From assembly GCF_002892835.1 (NCBI RefSeq), contig NZ_PJMB01000001.1:701008-765007 (forward strand): a stretch of 64,000 nt of DNA, in the 5' to 3' direction. Each line of letters starts with the position of its first letter. Position 1 is the stretch's first letter. Below the pieces are notes generated by a model. It made no database searches, was not told the origin of the DNA, and saw nothing but the letters and a program-made list of their open reading frames with translations. A program made the translations under genes and the position numbers. Shown one piece after another: positions 28,239 through 37,623 of the stretch. This DNA comes from Arthrobacter sp. AFG7.2. Lineage in GTDB: Bacteria; Actinomycetota; Actinomycetes; Actinomycetales; Micrococcaceae.

Positions 28239-29387
28239 TCATTCTCCTAGGGATGTGAGCGTGAGTGATGCCCAAGTCACCGAGGAAAGCATAGTGGCTC
28301 CAACAAATCCCCAAATTGCACCTGACAACCCAAACAGTGCTGCCCCGACCAGCGGACAAGCCATGACAAGCACGGTCTGAACAAATCGTCCGGCGCGAAT
28401 CCGGTTGGCCGACGAGTGCGCTCTACTCAGTAAGTAATAGAAATGCCCGAGGAAATTAGTAAACACAAAAATTGAGCATGGCACAGCAAACGCTGAAAGC
28501 GCGGCGAGTGTTCCTTGCACTAATTGAAAGTGGCTTATGGATAGAAGCGCGATAAAACAGGCACCTGACATCACCAACCCAGTCCCGCAGACTCCCACCA
28601 GCAACTTTACGTCTGTGCGCCGAGCGTAGGACATCCGAGCCAAATTTGGTCTTATAGGTTCGAGAAGAAGTTGCGCTGGCGATGCCACGCTGGAAACGCC
28701 GCGATATATTCCGAATCCCTGGACGCTCAATCCGGGCAGTAACAGCAATGGGCCAACGATAGCTCCACAATCCATAATAATTGAATCCGATAATAGCGTC
28801 CGGATGGTTCCCCACCTGAGCCTGCACCACACCAAAAGTGCCTTGAACGGATTAGACAAGAGGGGCGGTGAGATGATCATGCTTGCTACACCGGCGATGA
28901 CCCAGGCCGCGGAGTGCGCCATCAGATGGTCTACCCCGATGGCCATTGCGCTGAAGAGCACGGCTAAGAAGACGGACAGGTTGCACGCATCGACCCAAAG
29001 CACCGACGCGGCGCTGAATTCGAGCGATCGAAAAAAGCGCGCCCCAAGGCGATAGATGGCGAACCCTATGGCGCCTGATGCCAACACTGCCGATAGAACA
29101 TCTGGGTATATGAACAAGGCGACAACAACGGCCACTAAAGCAATAACCGTCGACAAGCCTACAAGAGTTGATGAGTATTCCGCCCACGTGCCGCGGCAGC
29201 TAACTGCACGCAGAAATGCATCACAAACAACTGACAGGCAGACCGACCAACCGAGAGCAAAAGCCGCGTATAAGAATGCAAATGCACCAAACTCCTGGGT
29301 CGAGAGAAGCAGAAGCGCCGAAATCGTTGGCGCAATACTCGTTAAAGCGCCAAGGCCAGAAGACAAAAAAACATGCAACTTACGCAA
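28239..29387 (-). CDS. Polysaccharide flippase-like membrane protein (Wzx-type)
   Basis: From a TTG at 29387 this is a 382-residue protein with about 12 hydrophobic segments, as expected of the MATE-like/Wzx (MOP) exporters. The opening LRKLHVFLSSGLGALTSIAP with TQEFGAFAFLYAAFALGW resembles the family N-terminus (TxEFGxFxLxxA). It would flip the lipid-linked EPS repeat unit across the membrane. The frame extends to 29552, but that part is polar and overlaps decayed GT sequence. A second flippase-like gene is at 61464-62744. Confidence 0.75.
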   Translation of the reverse strand: MRKLHVFLSSGLGALTSIAPTISALLLLSTQEFGAFAFLYAAFALGWSVCLSVVCDAFLRAVSCRGTWAEYSSTLVGLSTVIALVAVVVALFIYPDVLSAVLASGAIGFAIYRLGARFFRSLEFSAASVLWVDACNLSVFLAVLFSAMAIGVDHLMAHSAAWVIAGVASMIISPPLLSNPFKALLVWCRLRWGTIRTLLSDSIIMDCGAIVGPLLLLPGLSVQGFGIYRGVSSVASPAQLLLEPIRPNLARMSYARRTDVKLLVGVCGTGLVMSGACFIALLSISHFQLVQGTLAALSAFAVPCSIFVFTNFLGHFYYLLSRAHSSANRIRAGRFVQTVLVMACPLVGAALFGLSGAIWGFVGATMLSSVTWASLTLTSLGE

Positions 29388-29585
29388 CTGGCTTCTCGCT
29401 TTCGACGCCAGTCCAATGAACTGGAAATCCCTTGGTCGCCGACGGATCAGTACGCGAGGTAACTCTATGCCATCTGCACTCTTGGTGGAACTGCCGGCCC
29501 AGCGCCCTGCCGGTAGGCCATCGGGCACGAGAAGCGACCTTCGCGCGTGCATGGTTTATTCGACTACTAAGCTGTTCAACCGTAG

Positions 29586-29803
29586 TTACCGAACAGGCGA
29601 ACGTCGTGTGCGCGTAGTGCACGAGTACCCCCAGCTATCGATGACTCCAACTACCCCCTGCGAGTCAGCGATAAGAACGTCAACCCATCTCCCCGAGCGC
29701 AGAAACGCCCTATAGCGAAGATGGAAAGAAGCCGCCTTTGCTTGCGCTGCTGCCAGCAAGGTGATCGATCGTAAGTCAGTCTGGCGGAACAGCTTCACAT
29801 TGT
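29586..29803 (-). pseudogene. N-terminal relic of a GT4 glycosyltransferase
   Basis: The minus strand encodes SITLLAAAQAKAASFHLRYR followed by AFLRSGRWVDVLIADSQG, which aligns with the start of the GT4 at 23867-25069 (ITLLVTSESTAISFYPGYAE, then FLRSKGWNVTIIASSQG). Homology ends after about 50 residues and frames break. It begins 3 bases after the sugar transferase stop, the position expected for an operon partner that was lost. Confidence 0.8.
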
Positions 29804-30466
29804 TCAATTCAGCTCTGGAGCGCGGACTTTTTGAATGATGATACCCGTGGAATCGGCCGGGACCTCTGCTATGACGCCATCAGCACGAACTACTTTATAA
29901 ATGGTGCGAACCAAGATTTTAAGGTCCAGCAAGGGCCCAACGTTCGAAACGTATTCCAGGTCTTTTTCAATACGAATGCTCCATGGGGCCGCATTCCTGT
30001 GGGTCACCTGCGCCAGCCCTGTTATCCCTTGAGGTACCAAAACTCGTCGGGACTGCTCGGGAGTATACTCCGCGTACTGGTCCGGTAGCGCAGGACGCGG
30101 TCCCACGAAGCTCATTTCTCCACGAAGTACATTCACCAACTGGGGGAGCTCGTCCAAACTGGACAAGCGAAGCTTCTGGCCAAGCGGAGGCACCAGATTC
30201 AACTCCCGCGGGATTTTCCCTCCGCCGATCTCTTCTGCATTATTGATCAACGTGCGAAATTTGAGGAGAGTGAAGACCTCCCCGAATTGGCCGATACGGG
30301 TTTGTCTGAATAGAACAGGCTTTCCCATGCGTACCGCTATGAGCAATGAGATCAACATGAAGAGCGGCGAGAGAACAATCAGCATCAATCCAGCTGCACC
30401 CTTCTCCACAATCGCTCGTCTGGCCAGGTACGCCCTAGTGCGGTCATCCATGTTGGTGTCCATCAT
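29804..30466 (-). CDS. Initiating phosphoglycosyl transferase (WcaJ/PglC type)
   Basis: A 220-residue monotopic sugar-1-phosphate transferase. It has the N-terminal hydrophobic re-entrant helix (AAGLMLIVLSPLFMLISLLI), FRQTRIGQFGEVFTLLKFRT, the DELPQLVNVL catalytic region and MSFVGPRPALP. The family moves a sugar phosphate from a UDP-sugar to undecaprenyl phosphate at the inner membrane, starting each EPS unit. Compared with WcaJ it lacks the long N-terminal membrane domain, so it is the small PglC-like form. An ATG at 30451 is an alternative start. It lies directly downstream of the capD relic. Confidence 0.92.
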   Translation of the reverse strand: MMDTNMDDRTRAYLARRAIVEKGAAGLMLIVLSPLFMLISLLIAVRMGKPVLFRQTRIGQFGEVFTLLKFRTLINNAEEIGGGKIPRELNLVPPLGQKLRLSSLDELPQLVNVLRGEMSFVGPRPALPDQYAEYTPEQSRRVLVPQGITGLAQVTHRNAAPWSIRIEKDLEYVSNVGPLLDLKILVRTIYKVVRADGVIAEVPADSTGIIIQKVRAPELN

Positions 30467-30489
30467 TAGCTCTTTTGGCTTCGAACTTC

Positions 30490-31003
30490 AGAGGTTCATC
30501 TATACTCTGGGCATTCTTCCGCGCCCAGTGGTTGAACAGGAAATGCTTCGGGGACAGAGGCGGCAGTCCGGTGTGACTGACCTTTGGATGGACTGGCCGT
30601 CCATCGACTCGAAAAGTCCTACAGGGACCTTGTGCACTTCTTCGCCCCGCCGAAGGCCGGTAACTGAAATCATGATCGCACGACCAGAGCCGGCAATCTT
30701 TCGTCTGCCCACGTCCAGGGTCCGGGCAGGCTCTCTCATGTCCAGAATTGGTACTTCTCCTGGCCGGTAACTCCCCCGCGTTTGTACAACCAGCCGGCAG
30801 GCCTCGGGAATAGTCGTAAAGAACCGAGCAACGCTGACCACTACAGGCGTAATTCTCGTAGATCGAAATCCAACCGATACCGGCGCCGAGTTCATCCAAC
30901 TAATTCGACGGCCAACCCGAACAGCACGCAGAAAACCTGCCGGTCCAGATACGCCCCTGGCGGTCGCGCATAAAAGCCCCAAACTGCCGCGGCTTATGCC
31001 CAT
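30490..31003 (-). pseudogene. C-terminal relic of a CapD-type dehydratase
   Basis: The minus strand encodes FFTTIPEACRLVVQTRGSYR followed by PGEVPILDMREPARTLDV and ITGLRRGEEVHKVPVG. These match the C-terminus of the intact enzyme at 20496 (FMTIPEACQLVVQAGAIGSPGEV, ITGLRHGEKLHEELVG). The final part needs a frame change. The N-terminal two thirds are missing, and leader copy C lies only 16 bases upstream, so an internal deletion joined leader and gene end. Confidence 0.88.
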
Positions 31004-31018
31004 GGCCGACCCAAGAAG

Positions 31019-31103
31019 TCAAAGTTCATAACGAAACGCTAGATCGTCTCACCCGAGGCACACCAACGTAAGGACTACCTGTTTTAGGGACCAGCACTAC
31101 CCG
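31019..31103 (-). promoter_or_regulatory. EPS leader element, copy C (upstream of capD relic and sugar transferase)
   Basis: Plus-strand blocks are GAAACGCTA (31033-31041), ACCAACGTAAGGACTACCTG (31062-31081) and CACTACCCG (31095-31103). It stands directly before the deleted capD gene. It could still drive the sugar transferase and flippase genes further left. Confidence 0.75.
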
Positions 31104-31765
31104 TTTACAAGATCCTGAACACCGGTCGGAAGCCGGTTCGTCGCGACCGTTACTTGGGGCGAAGTGTTATCGCCCCCTGCACGCAAAAGCTACGAAGCCC
31201 TTTTTAGTGAACGCAGTCCCCGCCGCCACGAGAGGACGATCGATTAGCAGGAAGATGCGGCTCTTCATCCTTGACTCGTTGATGTCGGCCTTGCCGGCCC
31301 GTTGGGCTTCTGGTGATTGGGGCGGCAAAGCGGATAGCCGGAGGTCGCGGCACACGTCGCCTGGAGCGGGTCGGAAAATAATCTTCGTACTTGAAAACCA
31401 ACTCTTGCGACGGTGGAAGCAGGTGCCGCCAATTCGTCCACCATACTCAAGCAGGTTATCCAGCGCCGCCCGGTTTCGCCGTTGGTCCTGCGCTCCGGCA
31501 AAGCACCGCGAGCAGCACTGCTGCGAGCACTATTTGTGCGCAGGCAGTTCGGGCATCGCTGTTAGCGAGGGTAGCCATTACTCGCCGCCAGTTCCTCCCG
31601 CTTATCCTCGTCCCTCCGGCCACGGTCGGCCGGCCTCTAGCCCGTCGGCAGGGTCTGGATCACGATGGGTATCAGGTCTACATTGGGTTCTGGGCTGGCA
31701 GTAGGCCGACTCACCACTAATCCCGGAGGCGACGATGAGCCCCAACCCAAGGGTGTATTTCGAGT
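31104..31765. other. Decayed stretch without a recognisable gene
   Basis: Frames here are short and overlap on both strands. A minus-strand stretch (about 31200-31300) that reads SRIFLLIDRPLVAAGTAFTK could be part of an old transposase or other gene, but I cannot place it. I see no promoter or RNA gene. Confidence 0.35.
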
Positions 31766-31957
31766 CTCCTCGTGCTTGTGAAGCACCTCGACGACATCAG
31801 CGACCCCGATATCGCCGAGCTGAACATCCCGACCGGCGTCCCGCTGGTTTACGAGCTCGACCACAACTTCCGCCCGGTATAGCCGGCGGAGTACCTGGAC
31901 TCGGCGGCGGCCGCTGCCGGCTTCGCCGCCTCGGCCCGCGCGGCCAGAAGAAGTAAC
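31766..31957 (+). pseudogene. gpmA: 3' fragment of phosphoglycerate mutase gene (gpmA)
   Basis: The plus strand reads [20 protein letters not shown] then [14 protein letters not shown], a stop, PAEYLDSAAAAA and, one frame over, GQKK-stop. This is the C-terminus of 2,3-bisphosphoglycerate-dependent phosphoglycerate mutase, with an in-frame TAG and a frameshift. The rest of the gene is absent. It marks a recombination or insertion boundary at the FemAB-like gene, 40 bases downstream. Confidence 0.85.
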
Positions 31958-31998
31958 GCACGGAAGGGCCATCACCATGAAAACATCGGAGCAGTGCG

Positions 31999-33060
31999 GT
32001 GATCACTGAGGTGTACGGTGTCGACGACGCCGCGTGGCCGAGCGTCCTCGACGGACAGCCGCACGATGTCTACCATCTGCCTGCCTACGCGCGACTCGAC
32101 GCCGCGGCCGACGGCGAGATTCCGGTCGCCGTGCATGTGGCCGACCGGACTTTCGAGCTTTTTCTGCCGATCGTGCTCCGGCCGCTTCCGCCGATGTCCG
32201 GTGCTGAGACAGGCCTCCTCGACGCGCGGAGCCCCTACGGCTACCCGACTCCGCTTGTTCTCTCGCGACAGAAGACCGCCACGCCCGCCGAACGCAACGA
32301 CTTTCTGCGCTCGGCGGTTCCGGCGCTTGTCGAGAAGCTGCGGGAGCTGCACGTCGTGTCCGCCTTCATCCGCCTGCACCCCCTACCGCACCTCCGCCTG
32401 ATGACGCATGCGCTTGAGGCCGCCGGCACGGTGGCCGAGCACGGCGAGTCGGTATGGGTGGACCTGACTCAAGATGACGCCACCCTGCGCTCGCAACTGC
32501 GCACGAACCACAAGCGTGATCTTGCGAAACTTGCGGGCGCAGGCTTCGTTGGAGCGGTTGAGGAGGGCTGGGAAGCGCTCGACGACCTGAAGCGGATCTA
32601 CCGCGACACAATGGACCGCGTCGGTGCCGGCGACTTCTACCGCAGATCCGATGACTTCTTCAGTCAGCTCGCCGCTATGGAGGTATTCCGGATTGCAACG
32701 GTCCGCCGGGGTGGTGAGGTCATCGCGGCAGGCCTGTTCAGTGAGGTGGGCGGGCACGTGCAGTACTACGTGGGCGGGACTGCTCGCGAATACCTCCCGA
32801 TGAGCCCGGCGAAACTTCTGCTCCTGACAGTTCAGCACTGGGCAAAGGAACGGGGAAATGTAGCCTACAACCTCGGAAGCGGCAGTGGGTGGGGCGGCGC
32901 GGAGAATCCCCTGTTCCGGTTCAAACTCGGCTTTTCCCCCTTGCGCGGTCCCGTCACGAGCTGGCAGCTGGTCGTCGACCCCGACCGTTATCGACATCTT
33001 GTCGAAGCCGCTCCCGCGGGCCCCGCCGTCGGATACTTCCCCGCCTACCGCCACCCGTGA
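31999..33060 (+). CDS. FemAB/GNAT-like acyltransferase (BioF2-like)
   Basis: A 353-residue protein from a GTG at 31999, with the double-GNAT (FemAB-like, PF13480) fold. Seen are LRTNHKRDLAKLAGAGF in the middle and VAYNLGSGSGWGGAENPLFRFKLGFSP near the end, the FKxGFxP-type signature of the family. Such enzymes acylate amino sugars or add amino acids in EPS and peptidoglycan pathways. GC3 is much higher than in the surrounding island and closer to the chromosome core, and it follows a gpmA relic, suggesting a different origin. It is the only plus-strand gene in this part of the cluster. Confidence 0.85.
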   Translation: MITEVYGVDDAAWPSVLDGQPHDVYHLPAYARLDAAADGEIPVAVHVADRTFELFLPIVLRPLPPMSGAETGLLDARSPYGYPTPLVLSRQKTATPAERNDFLRSAVPALVEKLRELHVVSAFIRLHPLPHLRLMTHALEAAGTVAEHGESVWVDLTQDDATLRSQLRTNHKRDLAKLAGAGFVGAVEEGWEALDDLKRIYRDTMDRVGAGDFYRRSDDFFSQLAAMEVFRIATVRRGGEVIAAGLFSEVGGHVQYYVGGTAREYLPMSPAKLLLLTVQHWAKERGNVAYNLGSGSGWGGAENPLFRFKLGFSPLRGPVTSWQLVVDPDRYRHLVEAAPAGPAVGYFPAYRHP

Positions 33061-33319
33061 TCTGTGTAGCGCGCGACGCTTTCTGAAGCAAGGACCTGGG
33101 AAAGTCAGCGGGGCGGCTCGAGGCATTCCGGATGCTCCGACAGCTCCCACCCGGGCTCGTGCACGGGTGCCAGTTGCGGTCCTCGTAGCGCTCCCCAGCA
33201 ACCCCTTCAGGAACCCGCACCACACCCTGTACCACTACTGGTGGACCGACCGATTGACGGCCGGGTGGGTCACCGCGCTGCTGTCTTCGCTTCGGACCGA
33301 TGGCTGCGTGCAACACACG

Positions 33320-34699
33320 CTACATCCTCCCGCCTGTTTTAGGATTCTTGCCAAATCCCCCGGACTCCCGGGCATAGGCGTAATGCGACTTACTAACGGC
33401 GGCCTTATCGATTTGGTTCACCACCACGCCGAGCAACTGGGCACCAACCGCCTCCAGATTTACAACAGCTTGGGATACGTCACCGCGGGTTGTCCGGCCG
33501 TCAGCACTGACGACAAGTACAACCCCGCTGGCCTTTGCACCTAGGATTGCCGGGTCCGTAACCGGCAACAGCGGTGGTGTGTCTATCACCACAACCTCGT
33601 AAGCGGTCTCAGTCCGAGCGATCAGCTTTTCCATGTTGGGCGAGCCCAGAAGTTCACTTGGGTTTGAAACCGTGCTTCCCGAAGGAAGAACATGCAGCGC
33701 GCCATCCGGTCCCCATTTTTGAATAGCGTCTTCTAGTGTCACGGAATGCGACAGCACACCCGACAGCCCTACGGAACCGTCCAGCCCAAGGTACTCCGCA
33801 ACCCGCGGGCGGCGCAGGTCAGCGTCGACCAAAAGCACGCGCGTACCACTTTCGGCCAACATGATCGCCAAATTCGTTGCTATCAGGGTCTTGCCCTCCC
33901 CCGGGACCGACGAGGACACAACCACCGTCTGCGCTCCCCCTGCAACATGCGTGAAACGCAGATTCGTCCGTAGCTGACGAAAACCTTCTGCCCTAGGGCT
34001 GAAAACGTCTCCCTGAACGATCACGGGCTCATCTTTCACGCTTGCATCAAAGGTAAAAGTACCGAGAATACCTGCTTTGACGGCACGCCCTACATCCGCT
34101 TGTGTTCGAATTCCAGTGTCAAGCACCTGGCGAAGAAGTACGTAACCGAATCCAACAAGGAGTCCCAGAAAAATTCCGAGCGCAAGGTTTAGCCGCACTC
34201 TCGGGGAGGACGGCGCATCCGGGACGGCGGCTTCCTGAAAAACGCTCAGGCGAACAACGTCCACATCTTCAACTTCGTTAACAGCCCTTATCAGTTGCTC
34301 AGCACCCGAATTTGCGATCCTGGCAGCCAGCGCCGGATCAGGATCAGTGGCAGCAATCTCGATAAGAACGGTCTGCGAAGGCGTAGTAGCCGTAACCTTC
34401 TCCACAAGTGCTTCCGCTCCACCGCTCAAATCCAATTCCCGAGCAACCGCATCAAGAACCCTTACGCTCGTTGCCAAACTCACATAAGACAGGACACGCT
34501 TTTCCGCGAATGCGTTGCCTTGGGACACGTCCAGCGCTGAATCGCCCGCCTTCACCGAAACGAAAAGCTGACTCTCCGCCTTATACAAAGGGGTTTGCAG
34601 GAACGTGTATGCCGAGGCTAGCGCCAACCCGATGACGATAATGGCCACGATGGCCAACCACCGTAGCCGTACAACACGGATAAAGTCTCTTAGGTCCAT
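33320..34699 (-). CDS. Wzz/BY-kinase: polysaccharide chain-length determinant tyrosine autokinase (1)
   Basis: This 459-residue protein starts at the ATG at 34699 (MDLRDFIRVVRLRWLAIVAI). Two membrane helices (about 17-38 and 180-200) flank the periplasmic-type Wzz loop, with the Pro-rich PDAPSSPRVRLNLALG before the second. The cytoplasmic BY-kinase domain has Walker A (SSVPGEGKTLIATNLA), Walker A' (VLLVDADLRRPR) and Walker B (VVVIDTPPLLPV). The C-terminal tail ends with a few tyrosines (SHYAYARESGG). It should control EPS polymer length by autophosphorylation. A paralogue is at 58521-60026. Confidence 0.95.
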   Translation of the reverse strand: MDLRDFIRVVRLRWLAIVAIIVIGLALASAYTFLQTPLYKAESQLFVSVKAGDSALDVSQGNAFAEKRVLSYVSLATSVRVLDAVARELDLSGGAEALVEKVTATTPSQTVLIEIAATDPDPALAARIANSGAEQLIRAVNEVEDVDVVRLSVFQEAAVPDAPSSPRVRLNLALGIFLGLLVGFGYVLLRQVLDTGIRTQADVGRAVKAGILGTFTFDASVKDEPVIVQGDVFSPRAEGFRQLRTNLRFTHVAGGAQTVVVSSSVPGEGKTLIATNLAIMLAESGTRVLLVDADLRRPRVAEYLGLDGSVGLSGVLSHSVTLEDAIQKWGPDGALHVLPSGSTVSNPSELLGSPNMEKLIARTETAYEVVVIDTPPLLPVTDPAILGAKASGVVLVVSADGRTTRGDVSQAVVNLEAVGAQLLGVVVNQIDKAAVSKSHYAYARESGGFGKNPKTGGRM

Positions 34700-34980
34700 G
34701 GTTTCTAGCCTTGTCTGCCAGGTTTCGATCACGTTTCGGAGGCTCGCGACACGCCGACTCCGCTTGAAACATGCTGCACGGTAAGGATACCCACGACGGC
34801 CTTGGACAGTTAGTCCTAAGCCATCCCAAATCACATCTTGTGGCAAATTTTCGGTTGGCATAGATGCCCGGCACAAAGGTCGGTCATGAGCCGTCAGTAC
34901 CGGACCAAACCAAGACTTGTCGTTGTGCCCTGTGCCTCGGGCGCTGCTAACTTAGGAAACAGCCAGCTCCGTTACCACCT

Positions 34981-35020
34981 CGTGCACGCCCTCATCTGCT
35001 CGTGCACGCCCTCATCTGCT
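34981..35020. repeat. Exact 20-bp tandem duplication
   Basis: CGTGCACGCCCTCATCTGCT occurs twice in direct succession (34981-35000 and 35001-35020). It lies at the 5' edge of the ISL3 relic. It is probably a slippage or insertion scar. Confidence 0.85.
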
Positions 35021-35345
35021 CCGGCAGGGCCGTGTCGGAGAGGGCCGCCGGCTTCGCTGATTCGTGGAGTATGGTCCGGGCAGCGGTGACCGAAGCATGT
35101 CTGCTGCCGTTGCCGGACATGGGTGCGCTGAGCCCGCCGATGTTGGGCATTGGTGAGCGCCTGTTCCGGTCCGTACTACCAATACCCATAACGAAGGGTG
35201 GACCCGGTTCGAGCCCTGGATTCGACCGTCCCTGGAATGGCGCCTGGCTGCGCAAGCCGGTCACAATCGACCCCCTCGCGGCCTTAAGGAAGGCGTTGCG
35301 GATGTGGCTTCCACGGACGGCGGTCGCGGTTGATCACTTTCACCT
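35005..35345 (+). pseudogene. ISL3-family transposase remnant
   Basis: The plus strand reads SWSMVRAAVTEACLLPLPDM, then LSPPMLGIGERLFRSV and, further on, TIDPLAALRKALRMWLPRTA followed by VAVDHFHLF. These are ISL3 blocks (HTH, LGIDE.R.RSV and the D of the DDE site in VDxFHL). The middle is altered and everything after HLF is gone, where the polymerase gene's 3' end begins. Confidence 0.85.
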
Positions 35346-36723
35346 ATTCAAAGGTCTTACTATTTGCATTTACAGCTTTTCGTTTTAGTGATTGCGAAGT
35401 CAAGACGACAAAGATGATACCCGTCCAGAAAATCACGGTGCTTGTCTTAGCGATAAATACGGAAAGGAACACGGTTGAAAAGAGGGCAGACTGTACCCAG
35501 AATATGGTTGGAGACTTGAACCGGCGAATGAACATCCAAGTCAGACCAAAGCCCAATAATGCTGCATAAACAAAGACGCCCAATAAGCGAAAGTCACGAA
35601 AAGGCAGTTCATACCAAGTGAAGACATTCGTAAGGAAGCCGACATCGATAAATGGGGCTATAGGATCCCACGTCGGGACACCGGGAATCAGCTCTGCAAT
35701 TGGTCCCAAACTGGCCGTCCCATACGTCTGCGGGTTGTAGTCCCCGATCAGTAACGTCCCTGGTGGAGTTTCCGGAGGCCTTCGAAAGTTTTCGGATTCA
35801 ACAAGCTGAAGGAAAGCGGGAATTCCGCCAGTCGCATAGCTAAAAATATCTGCTAAACCGGAAGATACAAGAACATCGTTAACTCGACCCGAGTATATGT
35901 CTTGGTTGCCTGCTTTTCCCAACGCGTTACCGAGGAACTGAAAAGATCCAAAAAGAGCCAGCGGCCCCAGAATAAACCCTAACAGGGCCTTAGGGTTACG
36001 CACTTGACGGTTGCTCCTCGAGGCTGCAAGAGCATTGCCGCTGGTCTGCCCATGTCGCGCGGAGCGCTGAGACAATAAGTAGGCTAGATACCACAGGACC
36101 GCTATGAAGAAGTTCGTCCTCTGAAGCATGGCTATCATAGATATCGAAATTGCAGCAAGCATAGCTACACGGAACCATATGTTCAGTGGAATGGGAACGG
36201 CACTTCGCACAGCATATATCACCAGAAGTACAGGACCTAGGTTCAATCCAAGTCGTGCCAATAGTGGTGTTTTAGAAAGATAACTTTCCCCATCCAGGGG
36301 GAGCGCCCTAATACTTCCGGGATCTGAGACGAGAACGTCTAACCCATAAGTATTGGAAATAACATTGAGATAAACAGCAAACGCAGCGAAGTAGATGGCA
36401 GTTGCCGCGTAAAGAAATGAGCGGGATATAACAGGGGCGACAGTCTCGGGAACGAGAATCGAATGCTTGCTATCGTCACTCAAGGAAAAGGCCAAAAGCG
36501 CAGCTATATTAAAAGCAACCAGGCCTACAATAAGCACCAACCAAGAAGTCGCACTCGCCTCATAATAGGCCATTAGGTTGGTTGCAAGTAATGCCAGAAC
36601 AAAAATCCAGACCACATTATGCCAGAGCATTACGCGACTTCCATCGCGGTTTATAAGGCGTCCGAGCACGATAAACCCGGCGAGTACTGCTATAACAGCC
36701 AGCGACCATAGAGTATTAGACAT
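35344..36723 (-). CDS. Wzy-like oligosaccharide repeat-unit polymerase
   Basis: A 459-residue protein with about 11-12 membrane helices and a large extracytoplasmic loop (about residues 280-360) that contains RPPETPPGTLLIGDYNPQTY and WDPIAPFIDVG. That plan suits the O-antigen/EPS polymerase (Wzy, OAG polymerase) group, which joins flipped repeat units. Sequence is diverse in this class, so the call rests on topology and on the cluster (Wzz, flippase, initiating transferase). AT content is high relative to the core, as usual for wzy genes. Another polymerase/ligase is at 60156. Confidence 0.8.
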   Translation of the reverse strand: MSNTLWSLAVIAVLAGFIVLGRLINRDGSRVMLWHNVVWIFVLALLATNLMAYYEASATSWLVLIVGLVAFNIAALLAFSLSDDSKHSILVPETVAPVISRSFLYAATAIYFAAFAVYLNVISNTYGLDVLVSDPGSIRALPLDGESYLSKTPLLARLGLNLGPVLLVIYAVRSAVPIPLNIWFRVAMLAAISISMIAMLQRTNFFIAVLWYLAYLLSQRSARHGQTSGNALAASRSNRQVRNPKALLGFILGPLALFGSFQFLGNALGKAGNQDIYSGRVNDVLVSSGLADIFSYATGGIPAFLQLVESENFRRPPETPPGTLLIGDYNPQTYGTASLGPIAELIPGVPTWDPIAPFIDVGFLTNVFTWYELPFRDFRLLGVFVYAALLGFGLTWMFIRRFKSPTIFWVQSALFSTVFLSVFIAKTSTVIFWTGIIFVVLTSQSLKRKAVNANSKTFE

Positions 36724-37623
36724 GTGCCGTCCCTAACTGTCGAGTCTCACATTCCGCTTGCATAAGACCATCCGCACTGACGCCATGCACCGAGGAACCC
36801 CTCGGACAGTTCCCCATAAAAAGTTACGCGTTTCCATGGGCTGAAGATTTCCTAACAATGATCTGTAGCACGCCAACCTTCAGCCAGCAGTGTTGACTTG
36901 CGTCGCTTCCGTAGTCAATCTCTTCAGGACGATAATCGTAGTAACTTCGCGTCGAACCTGCACCCTCTAGCCTGTCTACCACCCAGCCCAACACCCTCCG
37001 AACTGGCGGCTCATTGCGACGGTTGACATCGACGCGTACGTTCATCGGCACCCACCACGAGCAAGACACCGCTCGGCATTTATACGGACCCTTCGCCATT
37101 AGAACACGCCTGGCGGCGTGGCCTCAGAGTCTAATCAAAAGTTTCGGTGATGATCAGGCGATGCCGAATCCGGCTGGCCGCTCGTAGTTGGCGGTGTCGA
37201 TCCGGCTTGGGCCCCTAAAGCAGGAGGACTGAAACCGGAACCGGACATGATCACTGATTCCTGGCTCTCGCCCCACGCAATTAGAACGGACATGTTACGA
37301 GGCCCTCGTTGCGTTCCGGCCTGACAAGCGGGCTCAAACTTCTCGGTCTCAGTCGTCGCGAACTCCTCGGGAGCTTCCAGGCGGGCCCCTTCATGGGCAA
37401 CCCACCGGCCAGCAGCCGCTCACCCAGGCCCAAGCTCTCGTGCCACTGGCGCAACCCGCCTGCCACAAGAAGAACGAGTCATCCTCGACCAGCAACCCCC
37501 AATCAGCGGCGCCGGGCCCCACGCCTGTGTAACTCGGGCCTGACCACACTGACCGACCAAGAAGGCGGGCTCCCAACGAGCCTATCCCCCGACGGTTGGA
37601 ACACGATTTGTGAGGTTTCGATT
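36724..37623. other. 900-base stretch with no firm gene
   Basis: A 91-residue minus-strand frame (36824-37099) encodes a polar Trp/Arg-rich sequence with no recognised family; it is at best a weak candidate. The segment 37130-37620 has broken high-GC frames on both strands and looks like decayed mobile DNA, but I could not match a transposase block. No RNA gene or clear promoter is visible. Confidence 0.35.

Noticed and set aside
35200..35230. tRNA-like T-arm (GGTTCGAGCCC)
   Set aside because: No acceptor, D or anticodon arms can be drawn; it lies within the ISL3 relic.
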